This document shows, piece after piece, positions 1 through 7,193 of a stretch of DNA of 64,000 bases. The stretch lies in assembly GCF_034321785.1 (NCBI RefSeq), contig NZ_JAXLPB010000004.1, forward strand, positions 310,001 through 374,000. The letters are read 5' to 3'. The DNA is from Fulvimarina uroteuthidis (GTDB lineage: Bacteria > Pseudomonadota > Alphaproteobacteria > Rhizobiales > Rhizobiaceae). Positions within the stretch are counted from its first letter, which is position 1, and every line of letters begins with the position of its first letter. The notes beneath the pieces are model-generated. The model was not told the origin of the DNA. It saw only the letters and a program-made list of their open reading frames with translations, and ran no database searches. The translations under genes were made by a program, and so were the position numbers.

Positions 1-2
1 TG

Positions 3-362
3 ACGGCGTCCGGCAAATGGCTGGAAGAGATCGTCACCGGCGTCAGCGCCATGACCGAGGTCATCGGTTCGATCGCGCTGTCGGCCCGCGAACAGGCGGT
101 CAGCCTGCGCGAGGTCTCCAGCGCGGCCGAGGAGATGGACAAGATCACCCAGCAGAACGCGACCATGGTGGAGGAGGCCACCGCCGCCAGTCAGACGCTC
201 GCCGAGGAGACCGAGCAGCTGGCGTCGGCCATGGCGAAGTTCCGGATCGGCTCGCAGCAGAACCAGAACCGCGCCGCCGCGCAGCCCCACCGCCGCAACT
301 CCGCCCCGATCGTCCAGCTTCGCGGCACCGGCCACGAGGACGGCGCCCGCCACGGCACCTGA
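3..362 (+). CDS. Methyl-accepting chemotaxis protein, C-terminal end (partial)
   Basis: The gene enters from the left edge in frame; only the last 119 codons are here. The residues form the heptad-rich end of a cytoplasmic chemoreceptor signalling helix: an ITEVI-like stretch, then EQAVSLREVSSAAEEMDKIT and QQNATMVEEATAAS, which is the classic descending arm next to the adaptation helix MH2 of MCPs. It would pass ligand signals to CheA/CheW. After the coiled coil comes a low-complexity Gln/Arg/Pro-rich tail of about 40 residues with no typical CheR-binding pentapeptide at the end. The ligand-binding part lies outside the window. Confidence 0.9.
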   Translation, partial: TASGKWLEEIVTGVSAMTEVIGSIALSAREQAVSLREVSSAAEEMDKITQQNATMVEEATAASQTLAEETEQLASAMAKFRIGSQQNQNRAAAQPHRRNSAPIVQLRGTGHEDGARHGT

Positions 363-471
363 CCGCCGCGCGCTGCAAGGTCCGGCCTGTCAGGCAGGCT
401 AATCCTCAAGCGGCGTGTCCGGGCATCGGCACGGGGCGCACCATCGCTCCGACACGTGAAATCCGCGCCGG

Positions 472-2199
472 CTAACGCTGCGCCACCGTCATGCCGCCTT
501 GGGCCGGTTCGTCGAGAATATCGAGGAGGCCCGCATCGATGCGCCGCCGCAGATGCCGATCGATCTCATCGCGCGCATCGCAGGTATGGAAGCGCCCGTC
601 GCAAAGCGCGCGCAAGCGGGACAGATCGCGCAGGATCGGCGATGAAGGAAGCCGCGCCCGCTCGACGAGGTGGGCGCCCAGGAACGCAACGTCCATCGGC
701 GCTTCGTTCCGCCCGGGGGGTTGCAGATCATAGCCGAACGCACGCAGCGCGAAGTACGTCCGGTAGGCGAGCGAGCTGAGATCGCTCAAGGAATCGGGCC
801 CTGCCAGTTCGTCGATGAACGGCTTCGTGGCGTAGGACTGGTGATCGCCGAACTCCAGCACGACGGAGCCGCGCGGCGACGGATCGGCCTCCCGGGCGCT
901 CATGAAGATGCCGAAATCGGCGCGCGACAGAGCGACCCGCCGCAGATATTCCGCAAGCTCCGGCTCGGCATGCAGCGGCTCGTTCGTCACTTTCGCCGCC
1001 GCATCCATCCGGCTCGTATAGGGTGCATGGGGAAACATCGTCTGGACGAGAAGAAACAGCGGCCGATCGTCCGTCGCGCGGTGCTCGGCGATGAATTGCT
1101 CGGCTGCCTCGAAATAAAGACTGTCCCGGTGGATGAAGTCGGTTGCCCCGATCGCTTTCGCGTCGAGCACGGTCTCGAACCCGATCGAATGCAGGAACGG
1201 GCCTTCGTTGACGAAGCTGTACGTCATGGGAAGAATCGCCGCGGTGCGGTAGCCGCACTGAGCCAGAACCTGCGGCAGCGCGCCGCCGACCATCCCCTCG
1301 AGCGTGATCGTCAGATACGGGCTGCGCCAGCCGAAATCCGCCGCCGAAAGTCCGGTCATCAGCGAGAGATTGGTGATCCAGGTTCCACCGCCGAAGGTCT
1401 CGACGCTCAAGGGGTGCTTGCGCCCGAAACGGCCGGTCGCGGGGGCCTTGTCCGTCTCGATCAGGCCGAGTTGCGGCAGAAGCGCCAGATCGGTCTGGCT
1501 TTCCTGAAGCACGACGAACACGTCGGGCTTGCCCTCGCCCACGCGGCAGTCGGGCGTCTGCGCGAGCGGCGTCTCGGGCGGCATCCGGGCGAGGCGCTCC
1601 AGGGCTTCCGTGCGCGAGAAGAAATATTCGAAATCGAGGAGCGACACGAAGAACGAGGAGGCGTGATGGCCGCCGAGATAGTAGAAATAGCGCTGGTCGT
1701 TCGAGGCCTGCGCGGGAAGCGTCAGCGGCAGCGCGGCGGCGGTGATGGCGACGAGGACGATCCGCGGCCCCAGACCGACCTGACGACGCTCTTCGCGGGA
1801 GAAAGCAAGGACGAAACCGCCGGAGATCACGAGGGCCAGCGCCAGAACGGACAGGACCAGCTTGGGGAAGGTGCCGACGAGGAACGCGTAGACGGTGGGA
1901 TCGCCGCCGACGAAGACCAGGTCGTAGAAGTGGAGGCTGAACCCTTTCGTCTTGAACTTGAACAGGGAAACGAGGGTCACGATCCCCGCGACGGCCCAGG
2001 CCGCATAGACGGAAAACGCAAAGCGCGACGTCAGGAAGAATGCGATGGACGCCAGAAATCCGATGATCATGACGACGAAGGGGACGCTCGAATACTGGTT
2101 CTCCAGCTCCACGAGCATTGCGAGGCCCACGCACGACACCAGCACCGAAACGGAGGGTTGCAGGGCAAACTGGACGCAGCGGGTGACGTTGGTGCGCAT
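472..2199 (-). CDS. Membrane sulfatase-fold (alkaline phosphatase superfamily) protein
   Basis: A 575-residue protein with about five N-terminal membrane helices (residues about 10-165) and a sulfatase-family catalytic domain from about 220, the architecture of LtaS/OpgB/phosphoethanolamine-transferase-like enzymes. Visible active-site pieces are an acidic metal ligand in VVLQESQ, a GGGTW segment carrying the likely Thr nucleophile before LMTGLS, MFPHAPY, and the late FGDHQ metal motif. Family knowledge suggests transfer or hydrolysis of a phosphate or sulfate ester on an envelope polymer or lipid; the substrate cannot be read from sequence. The gene stands alone, facing away from a 1.3-kb gene-poor stretch. 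Confidence 0.8.
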   Translation of the reverse strand: MRTNVTRCVQFALQPSVSVLVSCVGLAMLVELENQYSSVPFVVMIIGFLASIAFFLTSRFAFSVYAAWAVAGIVTLVSLFKFKTKGFSLHFYDLVFVGGDPTVYAFLVGTFPKLVLSVLALALVISGGFVLAFSREERRQVGLGPRIVLVAITAAALPLTLPAQASNDQRYFYYLGGHHASSFFVSLLDFEYFFSRTEALERLARMPPETPLAQTPDCRVGEGKPDVFVVLQESQTDLALLPQLGLIETDKAPATGRFGRKHPLSVETFGGGTWITNLSLMTGLSAADFGWRSPYLTITLEGMVGGALPQVLAQCGYRTAAILPMTYSFVNEGPFLHSIGFETVLDAKAIGATDFIHRDSLYFEAAEQFIAEHRATDDRPLFLLVQTMFPHAPYTSRMDAAAKVTNEPLHAEPELAEYLRRVALSRADFGIFMSAREADPSPRGSVVLEFGDHQSYATKPFIDELAGPDSLSDLSSLAYRTYFALRAFGYDLQPPGRNEAPMDVAFLGAHLVERARLPSSPILRDLSRLRALCDGRFHTCDARDEIDRHLRRRIDAGLLDILDEPAQGGMTVAQR

Positions 2200-2771
2200 C
2201 GGGAGACCAGACTTCGATCATGACAGAACGGTGACAACACCGTGAACTTGAAAGAATAGTCGAACGTTTTCAATAGCGCGCTTCTCTCCTCTTCGCGCTT
2301 TACGAAGCGTGAGCTTTCGAATGCACGCCTTCCCGCGCGCCCAACCCCGGGATCGGCCAGGTCAGGGGCTGCGGCGCCCTGCTCTTCGCGAGGGTTTGCA
2401 CCGGCCTCGGCGCAGAGGCCGTAACGCTTTCGCCCCGCCCGCCGCCGCTGGAATGGGAGCATGCGCGACCACCGCACAGTTTTCTCACAGGACGCCGGAG
2501 CCGCACGCTCCCCAAAATGCGGGACAACCCCGCGGTCTGCAGAGCGATCCGACATCTTGCGCGGCAACACGGAAAATTCATGTATTTACGTCAAATATCA
2601 TAGATTATCCGCCCATTCACCAGCATGTTGCCTCGGCGTGCAGCCCGTTCTTCCATGGCTTTGATGGGGAACATCATGCGCAGACGCCCCTCCACGGACG
2701 TTCGGCGCGTGATCATCGACGGTTCGCGTGATCGGGAAGGATACGGCGAAGGGAGCCAAGGTCTGCCATGA

Positions 2772-2873
2772 TCGATCAACCTGCTCCATTCGATCATGCT
2801 GCCTGACGGGAACCTCCTGTCGTTCGGCACCAACGCGCAGGGCATGCGGGGCGGCCAGTTCGTCCAAGCCGTC
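2772..2873 (+). pseudogene. Short remnant resembling a galactose-oxidase-like/kelch protein
   Basis: In one frame the DNA reads HSIMLPDGNLLSFGTNAQG followed by GGQFV and a stop. This resembles the repeated 'LLPDGRVLSYGTD-QG-Q-G' start of galactose-oxidase-like (DUF1929-containing) exported proteins. Only about 33 codons survive and no start codon is convincing. It runs straight into the transposase remnant, so the parent gene was probably cut by that insertion and the rest was lost. The family call rests on recalled motif similarity over a short stretch. Confidence 0.4.
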
Positions 2874-3275
2874 TGACCGCGAAGTGCGATGCGGATGCGG
2901 TCAGGCGTTTCGTCCGCAAGAGCCTGAAGGAAGCGCGGCTTTCGTCACCGAGACCGATCGGCACCGATGAAGCCGGAAGAGTTCCGGGCGCGATCCGGTT
3001 TGGCGTCGCAGATCGCCGGCCGTCACCCGATCCCGTGCATCATGTCACAAAACATTTCCGGCAAGGCAAAGGGAGCGACCTTTTCAGGGTCGAGAAGGCG
3101 ATGCCGAGGATCGGCAGTCTCCGATCGTTCAACACCGCCCGGCGGACGATCAAGCGGTTCGAAGCCATGCTCTGGCACAAGAAAGGCCTCGGCTTCGCGT
3201 CCGAGTGGACCGTTGACGGCCAGAACGATCTCGCCGTCGCAGATCTTCGGGCTTGAAGGAGCTAACGAAGCCCGA
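2861..3275 (+). pseudogene. IS6-family-like transposase remnant (C-terminal part)
   Basis: The frame starting near 2861 reads LTAKCDADAVRRFVRKSLKE, then IGTDEAG, DPVHHVTKHFRQG, and PRIGSLRSFNTARRTIKRFE with MLWHKKGLGFASEWTV. This is the C-terminal half of the rhizobial IS6/DDE transposase type (normally ...IGTDGAG..HYVTKH..Q....F.V....P.I.GF.SF.TARRTI.G.E...W..KG). The N-terminal half is missing. The frame closes at 3256, while the expected terminal FGL-x-NEA text continues in another frame (QIFGLEGANEA), which marks a frameshift near 3240. No inverted repeats were found, so this is an old dead copy. Confidence 0.7.
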
Positions 3276-3391
3276 AAATCCCGGCCGAGAAAGCTTCGCA
3301 CCTCACGTGCAAATTCGCGACCCGCCCGCTGGAGCCGGTCGCCGATTGGGCCTGCCGAGGAGGTGCGAGGACGGATCCAACGCGAGACGGG

Positions 3392-3429
3392 CGCCCGCCG
3401 CCACCCCCGGATCGGGGTGCCGGCGGGCG
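3392..3429 (-). terminator. Hairpin after the osmoprotectant operon
   Basis: CGCCCGCCG (3392-3400) pairs with CGGCGGGCG (3421-3429). After one mismatch CACCCC (3402-3407) pairs with GGGGTG (3414-3419). It lies about 38 nt past the stop of the substrate-binding protein gene. No T-run follows on the minus strand, so it may act as an mRNA 3' end rather than a strict intrinsic terminator. Confidence 0.5.
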
Positions 3430-3466
3430 TTGCGCGTTCCGGGGGGATGGCCTTCCGCGCTGGACC

Positions 3467-4375
3467 TCAGTTCAGATCGTTCTTCGACAGCCAGTCCTCG
3501 GCCACCGCCTCGTAGCCTTCCTGATTGGCCAGGCGACCGTTCATGGTCACCAGCGCGTCCGTCGTCAGCGCTTCGGACACCGCGTTCAGCACGGCGGCGA
3601 TCTCGTCCGTCAGCTTCGTTTCGGCGATGATCGGAACGATGTTCTGGGCGGAAAACAGGTTCTTGTCGTCTTCGAGGACGACGAGATCGTTGGCCGCGAT
3701 CGCCGGATCGGTGGAGAAGAGGTTGGCGGCCTGGACCTGTCCGTTGAGGAGGGCCGACAAGGTCAGCGGCCCGCCCACGTCGAGGGGCTTCATGGACTGG
3801 AAGTCGATGCCGTAGATCTCCTTCAGGCCCAGAAGGCCTTCCTGGCGCGTGCGGAATTCCGGCGGCGCGCCGAGAACGATTTCGTCGCCGACGGGCGCGA
3901 GATCGCCGATCGATTCAAGACCATATTTCTCCGCCGTCGCCTGTGTCACCGACAGCATGTCGCTGTTCTGGGCCTCGGACGGCTCCAGCATGGCGATGCC
4001 GTCGGGCAGGGCCTCCTTCAGGGCCGCCGCCACCTCCTCCGGCGAATGGGCCGACGAGCCGGATTCGAGATAGCTGAGCAGCGCCCCGGAATATTCCGGC
4101 AGTAGGTCGATCGAGCCGTCGAGAAGCGCCGGCATGTAGACTTCGCGGCTTCCGATATTGAGACGCTTCTGCACCTCGAAGCCCTCGGCCTCGAGAGCCT
4201 TGGCGTAGATCGTCGCCAGAAGCTGGCTTTCGGGGAAGTCGGCCGATCCGACGGTGACGGTCGATCCGCCGGACGGGGCATCCGACGATCCCGCCAGGGG
4301 ATCGAACTGGGCGAAGGCCGGCATGGCGGTGAACAGGGAGAGCGCGAAGGCGCTGGCAACGGTGATTTTCATCAT
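3467..4375 (-). CDS. Osmoprotectant ABC transporter substrate-binding protein (OpuBC/OsmF type)
   Basis: A 302-residue periplasmic protein with a signal peptide (residues 1-22, ending AMPAFAQ). The mature part follows the OpuAC-like quaternary-ammonium family, with VTVGSADFPESQLLATIYA near the N-terminus, then IGSREVYMPALLDGSIDLLPEYSG and a C-terminal RLANQEGYEAVAEDWL. It should capture glycine betaine, choline or a similar osmolyte and deliver it to the two permeases. The ATG at 4375 overlaps the stop of the preceding permease gene (ATGA). It is the last gene of a four-gene operon, which differs from the usual receptor-first order of sugar importers. Confidence 0.88.
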   Translation of the reverse strand: MMKITVASAFALSLFTAMPAFAQFDPLAGSSDAPSGGSTVTVGSADFPESQLLATIYAKALEAEGFEVQKRLNIGSREVYMPALLDGSIDLLPEYSGALLSYLESGSSAHSPEEVAAALKEALPDGIAMLEPSEAQNSDMLSVTQATAEKYGLESIGDLAPVGDEIVLGAPPEFRTRQEGLLGLKEIYGIDFQSMKPLDVGGPLTLSALLNGQVQAANLFSTDPAIAANDLVVLEDDKNLFSAQNIVPIIAETKLTDEIAAVLNAVSEALTTDALVTMNGRLANQEGYEAVAEDWLSKNDLN

Positions 4376-5124
4376 GGTGAAACGTCTCTCTGGACTGTTG
4401 GCGAACTGGATGGGTCGGAACGTCGTCTGATATTGGGAAATCGGCTCGTTTCGCGCCGCGTCAATCCACGCGATACGGTGAGATAGGCCATCAGTTCGAT
4501 GGCGAGATCGACGCACAGGGCCAGAAGGCCGACAAGGATCGCGCCCGCCGCCATCTGGCTGTAATCGTTCTGGGCCCGGCCATCGATGATCAGGCGCCCC
4601 AGCCCGCCGAGCGAGACATAGGCGGCGATCGTCGCGGTGGAGATGACCTGGAGCGTTGCGCCCCGCATGCCGGAAAAGATCAGCGGAAGCGCGCATGGCA
4701 GTTCCACCCGGAACAGGACCTGGAGCGGCGTGAAGCCCATGCCGCGCGCGGCATCGACCGCGGCACGGTTCGCATTGGCGATGCCGGAATAGGTTCCCGT
4801 CATGATCGGCGGGACCGCGAGAAGCACCAGCACGATGAGGCTCGGCACGAGAAAGGCGAGATCGGACGTAAAGACCGGTCCAAGCAGGATCACGAGAAGC
4901 ACGATGAGGCCGAGGCTCGGAAGCGCGCGCAGGATGTTGGCGGCGCCGGCGATCAGCAGTTCGCCGCGCCGCGTATGACCGACATAGAGCCCGATCGGAA
5001 CCGCGATGACCGCCGCGGCTGCCATGGCGGCCAGCGTATAGAGAATATGCTGCCAGATCAGCGTCAGGGCCCCGTAGGGGCCGGTCCAGTTCGCCGGATC
5101 GAGAAGCCAGGAAAACAGGATCAT
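4372..5124 (-). CDS. Osmoprotectant ABC transporter permease 2
   Basis: A 250-residue membrane protein with about five to six helices and the BPD-transport inner-membrane signature; the EAA-like loop is AARGMGFTPLQVLFRVELPCALPLIFSG (read in two parts). It resembles YehW/OpuCD-type permeases, for instance APPIMTGTY-like 'VPPIMTGTYSGI' and 'GLGRLIIDG'. It would form the channel with permease 1 and be powered by the ATPase encoded upstream. The start at 5124 overlaps the permease 1 stop by four bases, and the stop overlaps the start of the binding protein, so all three are translationally coupled. Confidence 0.88.
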   Translation of the reverse strand: MILFSWLLDPANWTGPYGALTLIWQHILYTLAAMAAAAVIAVPIGLYVGHTRRGELLIAGAANILRALPSLGLIVLLVILLGPVFTSDLAFLVPSLIVLVLLAVPPIMTGTYSGIANANRAAVDAARGMGFTPLQVLFRVELPCALPLIFSGMRGATLQVISTATIAAYVSLGGLGRLIIDGRAQNDYSQMAAGAILVGLLALCVDLAIELMAYLTVSRGLTRRETSRFPNIRRRSDPSSSPTVQRDVSP

Positions 5125-5765
5125 GCGTTGCGTCGCTCCCAGGGCGTCATGCGGCGCGACAAGACGAGAACCAGCGCGTCGAGGGTGGCTGCGAGGAGCA
5201 GGCTCAGAACGATGCCGATGATGATCGGCGTCAGGAACTGAAGCTGGAGGCCTTGGGTGAACAGCGAGCCGAGCTGGCGGGTGCCGACGAGGGCGGCGAC
5301 CGAGACGATGCTGATATTGGAGACGAGGGCGACCCGCAGACCGCCGGCGATCACGGGAATCGCGAGCGGAAGCTCGATCGTCAGAAGGCGTCGCAAGGGC
5401 CGGAAGCCCATGGCATTGGCCGCCTGCAGGGTTTCGCGCGGCACCGCGTCGAGCCCGTCGGCCACGGTGCGCACGAGGAGTGCGAGGACGTAGATCGTCA
5501 GGGCGACGATCACGTTGAGCGGATCGAGGATCTGGGTTCCGAGGAACCAAGGCAGAAGGACGAACAGCGCCAGCGAGGGAATGGTGAAGAGCAGGCCGAC
5601 GAGATTGAGGATCGGGCCCTTCCAGCGCCCGCTGCGCTGCACCGCCCAGCCGATGGGAAGCGCAAGGCCAAGGCCGATCGCCACCGGGGCGACGGACAGC
5701 CAGAGATGGCGCAGGAACAGATCGAGGATCATGTCCCATTCGCGCATGAGCCAGTCGACGTTCAT
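5121..5765 (-). CDS. Osmoprotectant ABC transporter permease 1
   Basis: A 214-residue inner-membrane permease. The sequence starts MNVDWLMREWDMILDLFLRH and contains PIGWAVQRSG, FTIPSLALFVLLPW and the coupling loop AANAMGFRPLRRLLTIELPLA, all typical of YehY/OpuCB-type glycine betaine/choline permeases. The ATG at 5765 overlaps the ATPase stop (ATGA). Together with the second permease it gives a heterodimeric channel. A longer reading upstream in this frame runs through the ATPase gene and is not protein-like, so the start chosen is the coupled ATG. Confidence 0.88.
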   Translation of the reverse strand: MNVDWLMREWDMILDLFLRHLWLSVAPVAIGLGLALPIGWAVQRSGRWKGPILNLVGLLFTIPSLALFVLLPWFLGTQILDPLNVIVALTIYVLALLVRTVADGLDAVPRETLQAANAMGFRPLRRLLTIELPLAIPVIAGGLRVALVSNISIVSVAALVGTRQLGSLFTQGLQLQFLTPIIIGIVLSLLLAATLDALVLVLSRRMTPWERRNA

Positions 5766-6871
5766 GAGCCCCGTCCCGATGCGGACGTCCGGCGTTCGTC
5801 GAGCGTCCGCACCAGATCGGCAAGGCCGATCGTTCCCCGCAGGACCCCGTCGTCCTCGGTCACGACGCCGCGTCCCGACGGCGAGCTCAGGGCCGCGTCG
5901 AGAAGCTCGCGCATGGTTCCGCCGCGCGATGCGAACGTGCTCGACAGGTTGAGATCGCTCTCCCGGACCGGACCGGACAGCTCGGCCACGCGCACCCAGC
6001 CGAGCGGCCTGCCGGCCTCGTCCGCCACGAGCACCCAGCCGTCGATCGCCGAGCGGGCCGCCGCCTCGGCCGGCGTTCCGAGCAGGACCGCCGGCTCCTT
6101 CGACAGGACGATGTCGTCGTCGATCCCGGCAAAGCCCAGATGGCGATAGCCCCTGTCGCGGCCGACGAAATCGGCGACGAAGCTGTCGGCGGGACGCGTG
6201 AGAAGCGCCTGGGGGCTCGCCACCTGCGCCAGCTTTCCACCGGTGCGCATCACCGCGACCTGATCGCCGAGCTTCAGCGCCTCGTCGATATCGTGGGTCA
6301 CCATGATGATGGTCTTGCCGATCTCGCGCTGCAGGCGCAGGAACTCGTCCTGGAGCCGGGCGCGCACGATCGGGTCGACCGCACTGAAGGGCTCGTCCAT
6401 CAGCATGAATTTCGGGTCGGACGCCAGGGCCCGCGCAACGCCGACGCGCTGCTGCTGGCCGCCGGAAAGCTGCCAGGGATATCGATCCGCAAGGGCTGAC
6501 GGGAGGCCGACGCGTTCGAGAAGCTCGAGCGCGATCTTGCGCGCCCTGCCCCGATCGATGCCGGCAAGACGCGCCGTGGTGGCGACGTTCTGGGCGACCG
6601 TGCGGTGGGGAAAGAGACCGGCGTGCTGGATGACGTAGCCGATCCGGCGGCGCAGTTGCGCGACCTTCATGCCGTGCGTCGGCTCGCCGTCGAGCGTGAT
6701 GGTGCCCGATGTCGGCGCGATCAGCCGGTTGACCATGCGCAGCGACGTCGTCTTGCCGCAACCGGACGGGCCGACGAGGACGGTGAGCTTGCCGGTGGGT
6801 GCGACGAGGTCGAGATCGCGTACGGCCGGAGTGCCGTTATAGATCTTCGTCACACCTTCGAATGCAATCAT
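5762..6871 (-). CDS. Osmoprotectant ABC transporter ATP-binding protein with C-terminal CBS region
   Basis: A 369-residue ABC ATPase: Walker A GPSGCGKT (34-41), signature LSGGQQQ (134-140), Walker B FMLMDEP (about 155-161), and the H-loop in VTHDIDEAL. The Q-loop VIQHAGLFPH is typical of ProV/OpuCA-type quaternary-amine importers. About 120 residues after the ATPase core look like one or two CBS repeats (WVLVADEAGRPLGWVRV, and later GVVTEDDGVLRGTIGLADLV), the ionic-strength or cyclic-di-nucleotide sensing module in OpuA/OpuC. It is the first gene of the operon. Confidence 0.92.
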   Translation of the reverse strand: MIAFEGVTKIYNGTPAVRDLDLVAPTGKLTVLVGPSGCGKTTSLRMVNRLIAPTSGTITLDGEPTHGMKVAQLRRRIGYVIQHAGLFPHRTVAQNVATTARLAGIDRGRARKIALELLERVGLPSALADRYPWQLSGGQQQRVGVARALASDPKFMLMDEPFSAVDPIVRARLQDEFLRLQREIGKTIIMVTHDIDEALKLGDQVAVMRTGGKLAQVASPQALLTRPADSFVADFVGRDRGYRHLGFAGIDDDIVLSKEPAVLLGTPAEAAARSAIDGWVLVADEAGRPLGWVRVAELSGPVRESDLNLSSTFASRGGTMRELLDAALSSPSGRGVVTEDDGVLRGTIGLADLVRTLDERRTSASGRGS

Positions 6872-7193
6872 GAACCCTCATCCCGTATCGTGCTCGTCGT
6901 CTTTGCGCGCGAAGACCGGGACTGCGGCCCATCGAAGGAAAAGACACTTCTATCGAACCGACTTGTCTTGAAAGAGAACGAGGCCGATCAACCGAGGCGG
7001 CAACAAGTGCCGCCCCGTCGAAGGGTAGACTTCTGCTCCGGCATGTCCAGTCATGTGGACAGGTTGTCGCTCGACCAAGCGGCGCCGCCAGAACCGGAGC
7101 GTGCCGGAACCTCGAGGTTGGGCCGATGGGAAAGCATGGCGTCTCCCGGACCGGAACGCGTCACGGATAAGGGCTTGCGATCGGGCTCTGTCG
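6872..7193. promoter_or_regulatory. Leader/promoter region of the osmoprotectant operon, with inverted repeat 7044-7061
   Basis: A 322-bp gene-free stretch between the TadG-like gene and the ABC operon, both on the minus strand. The one clear element is TGTCCA (7044-7049), six bases, then TGGACA (7056-7061), a perfect inverted repeat about 175 bp upstream of the ATPase start and a possible operator. A T-rich run lies between 6945 and 6975. No -35/-10 pair is clear enough to mark. Confidence 0.4.

Larger units (their letters stand above)
2200..3466. other. Gene-poor stretch with transposase and gene remnants
   Basis: No intact gene is supported here. Positions 2200-2760 hold the promoter side of the sulfatase gene and otherwise nothing I recognise. 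Positions about 2772-3275 hold two fused gene remnants (listed separately). Positions about 3280-3390 show nothing, and a hairpin at 3392-3429 closes the osmoprotectant operon. Confidence 0.6.

Noticed and set aside
670..2223. A 517-codon open frame on the plus strand opposite the sulfatase gene
   Set aside because: It mirrors the real gene in a GC-rich genome, is dominated by Arg/Gly/Asp/Glu, and has no recognisable domain.
2309..2731. A 140-codon plus-strand frame before the transposase remnant
   Set aside because: No domain, no ribosome-binding site, and Arg/Pro/His-rich composition typical of chance frames in GC-rich DNA.
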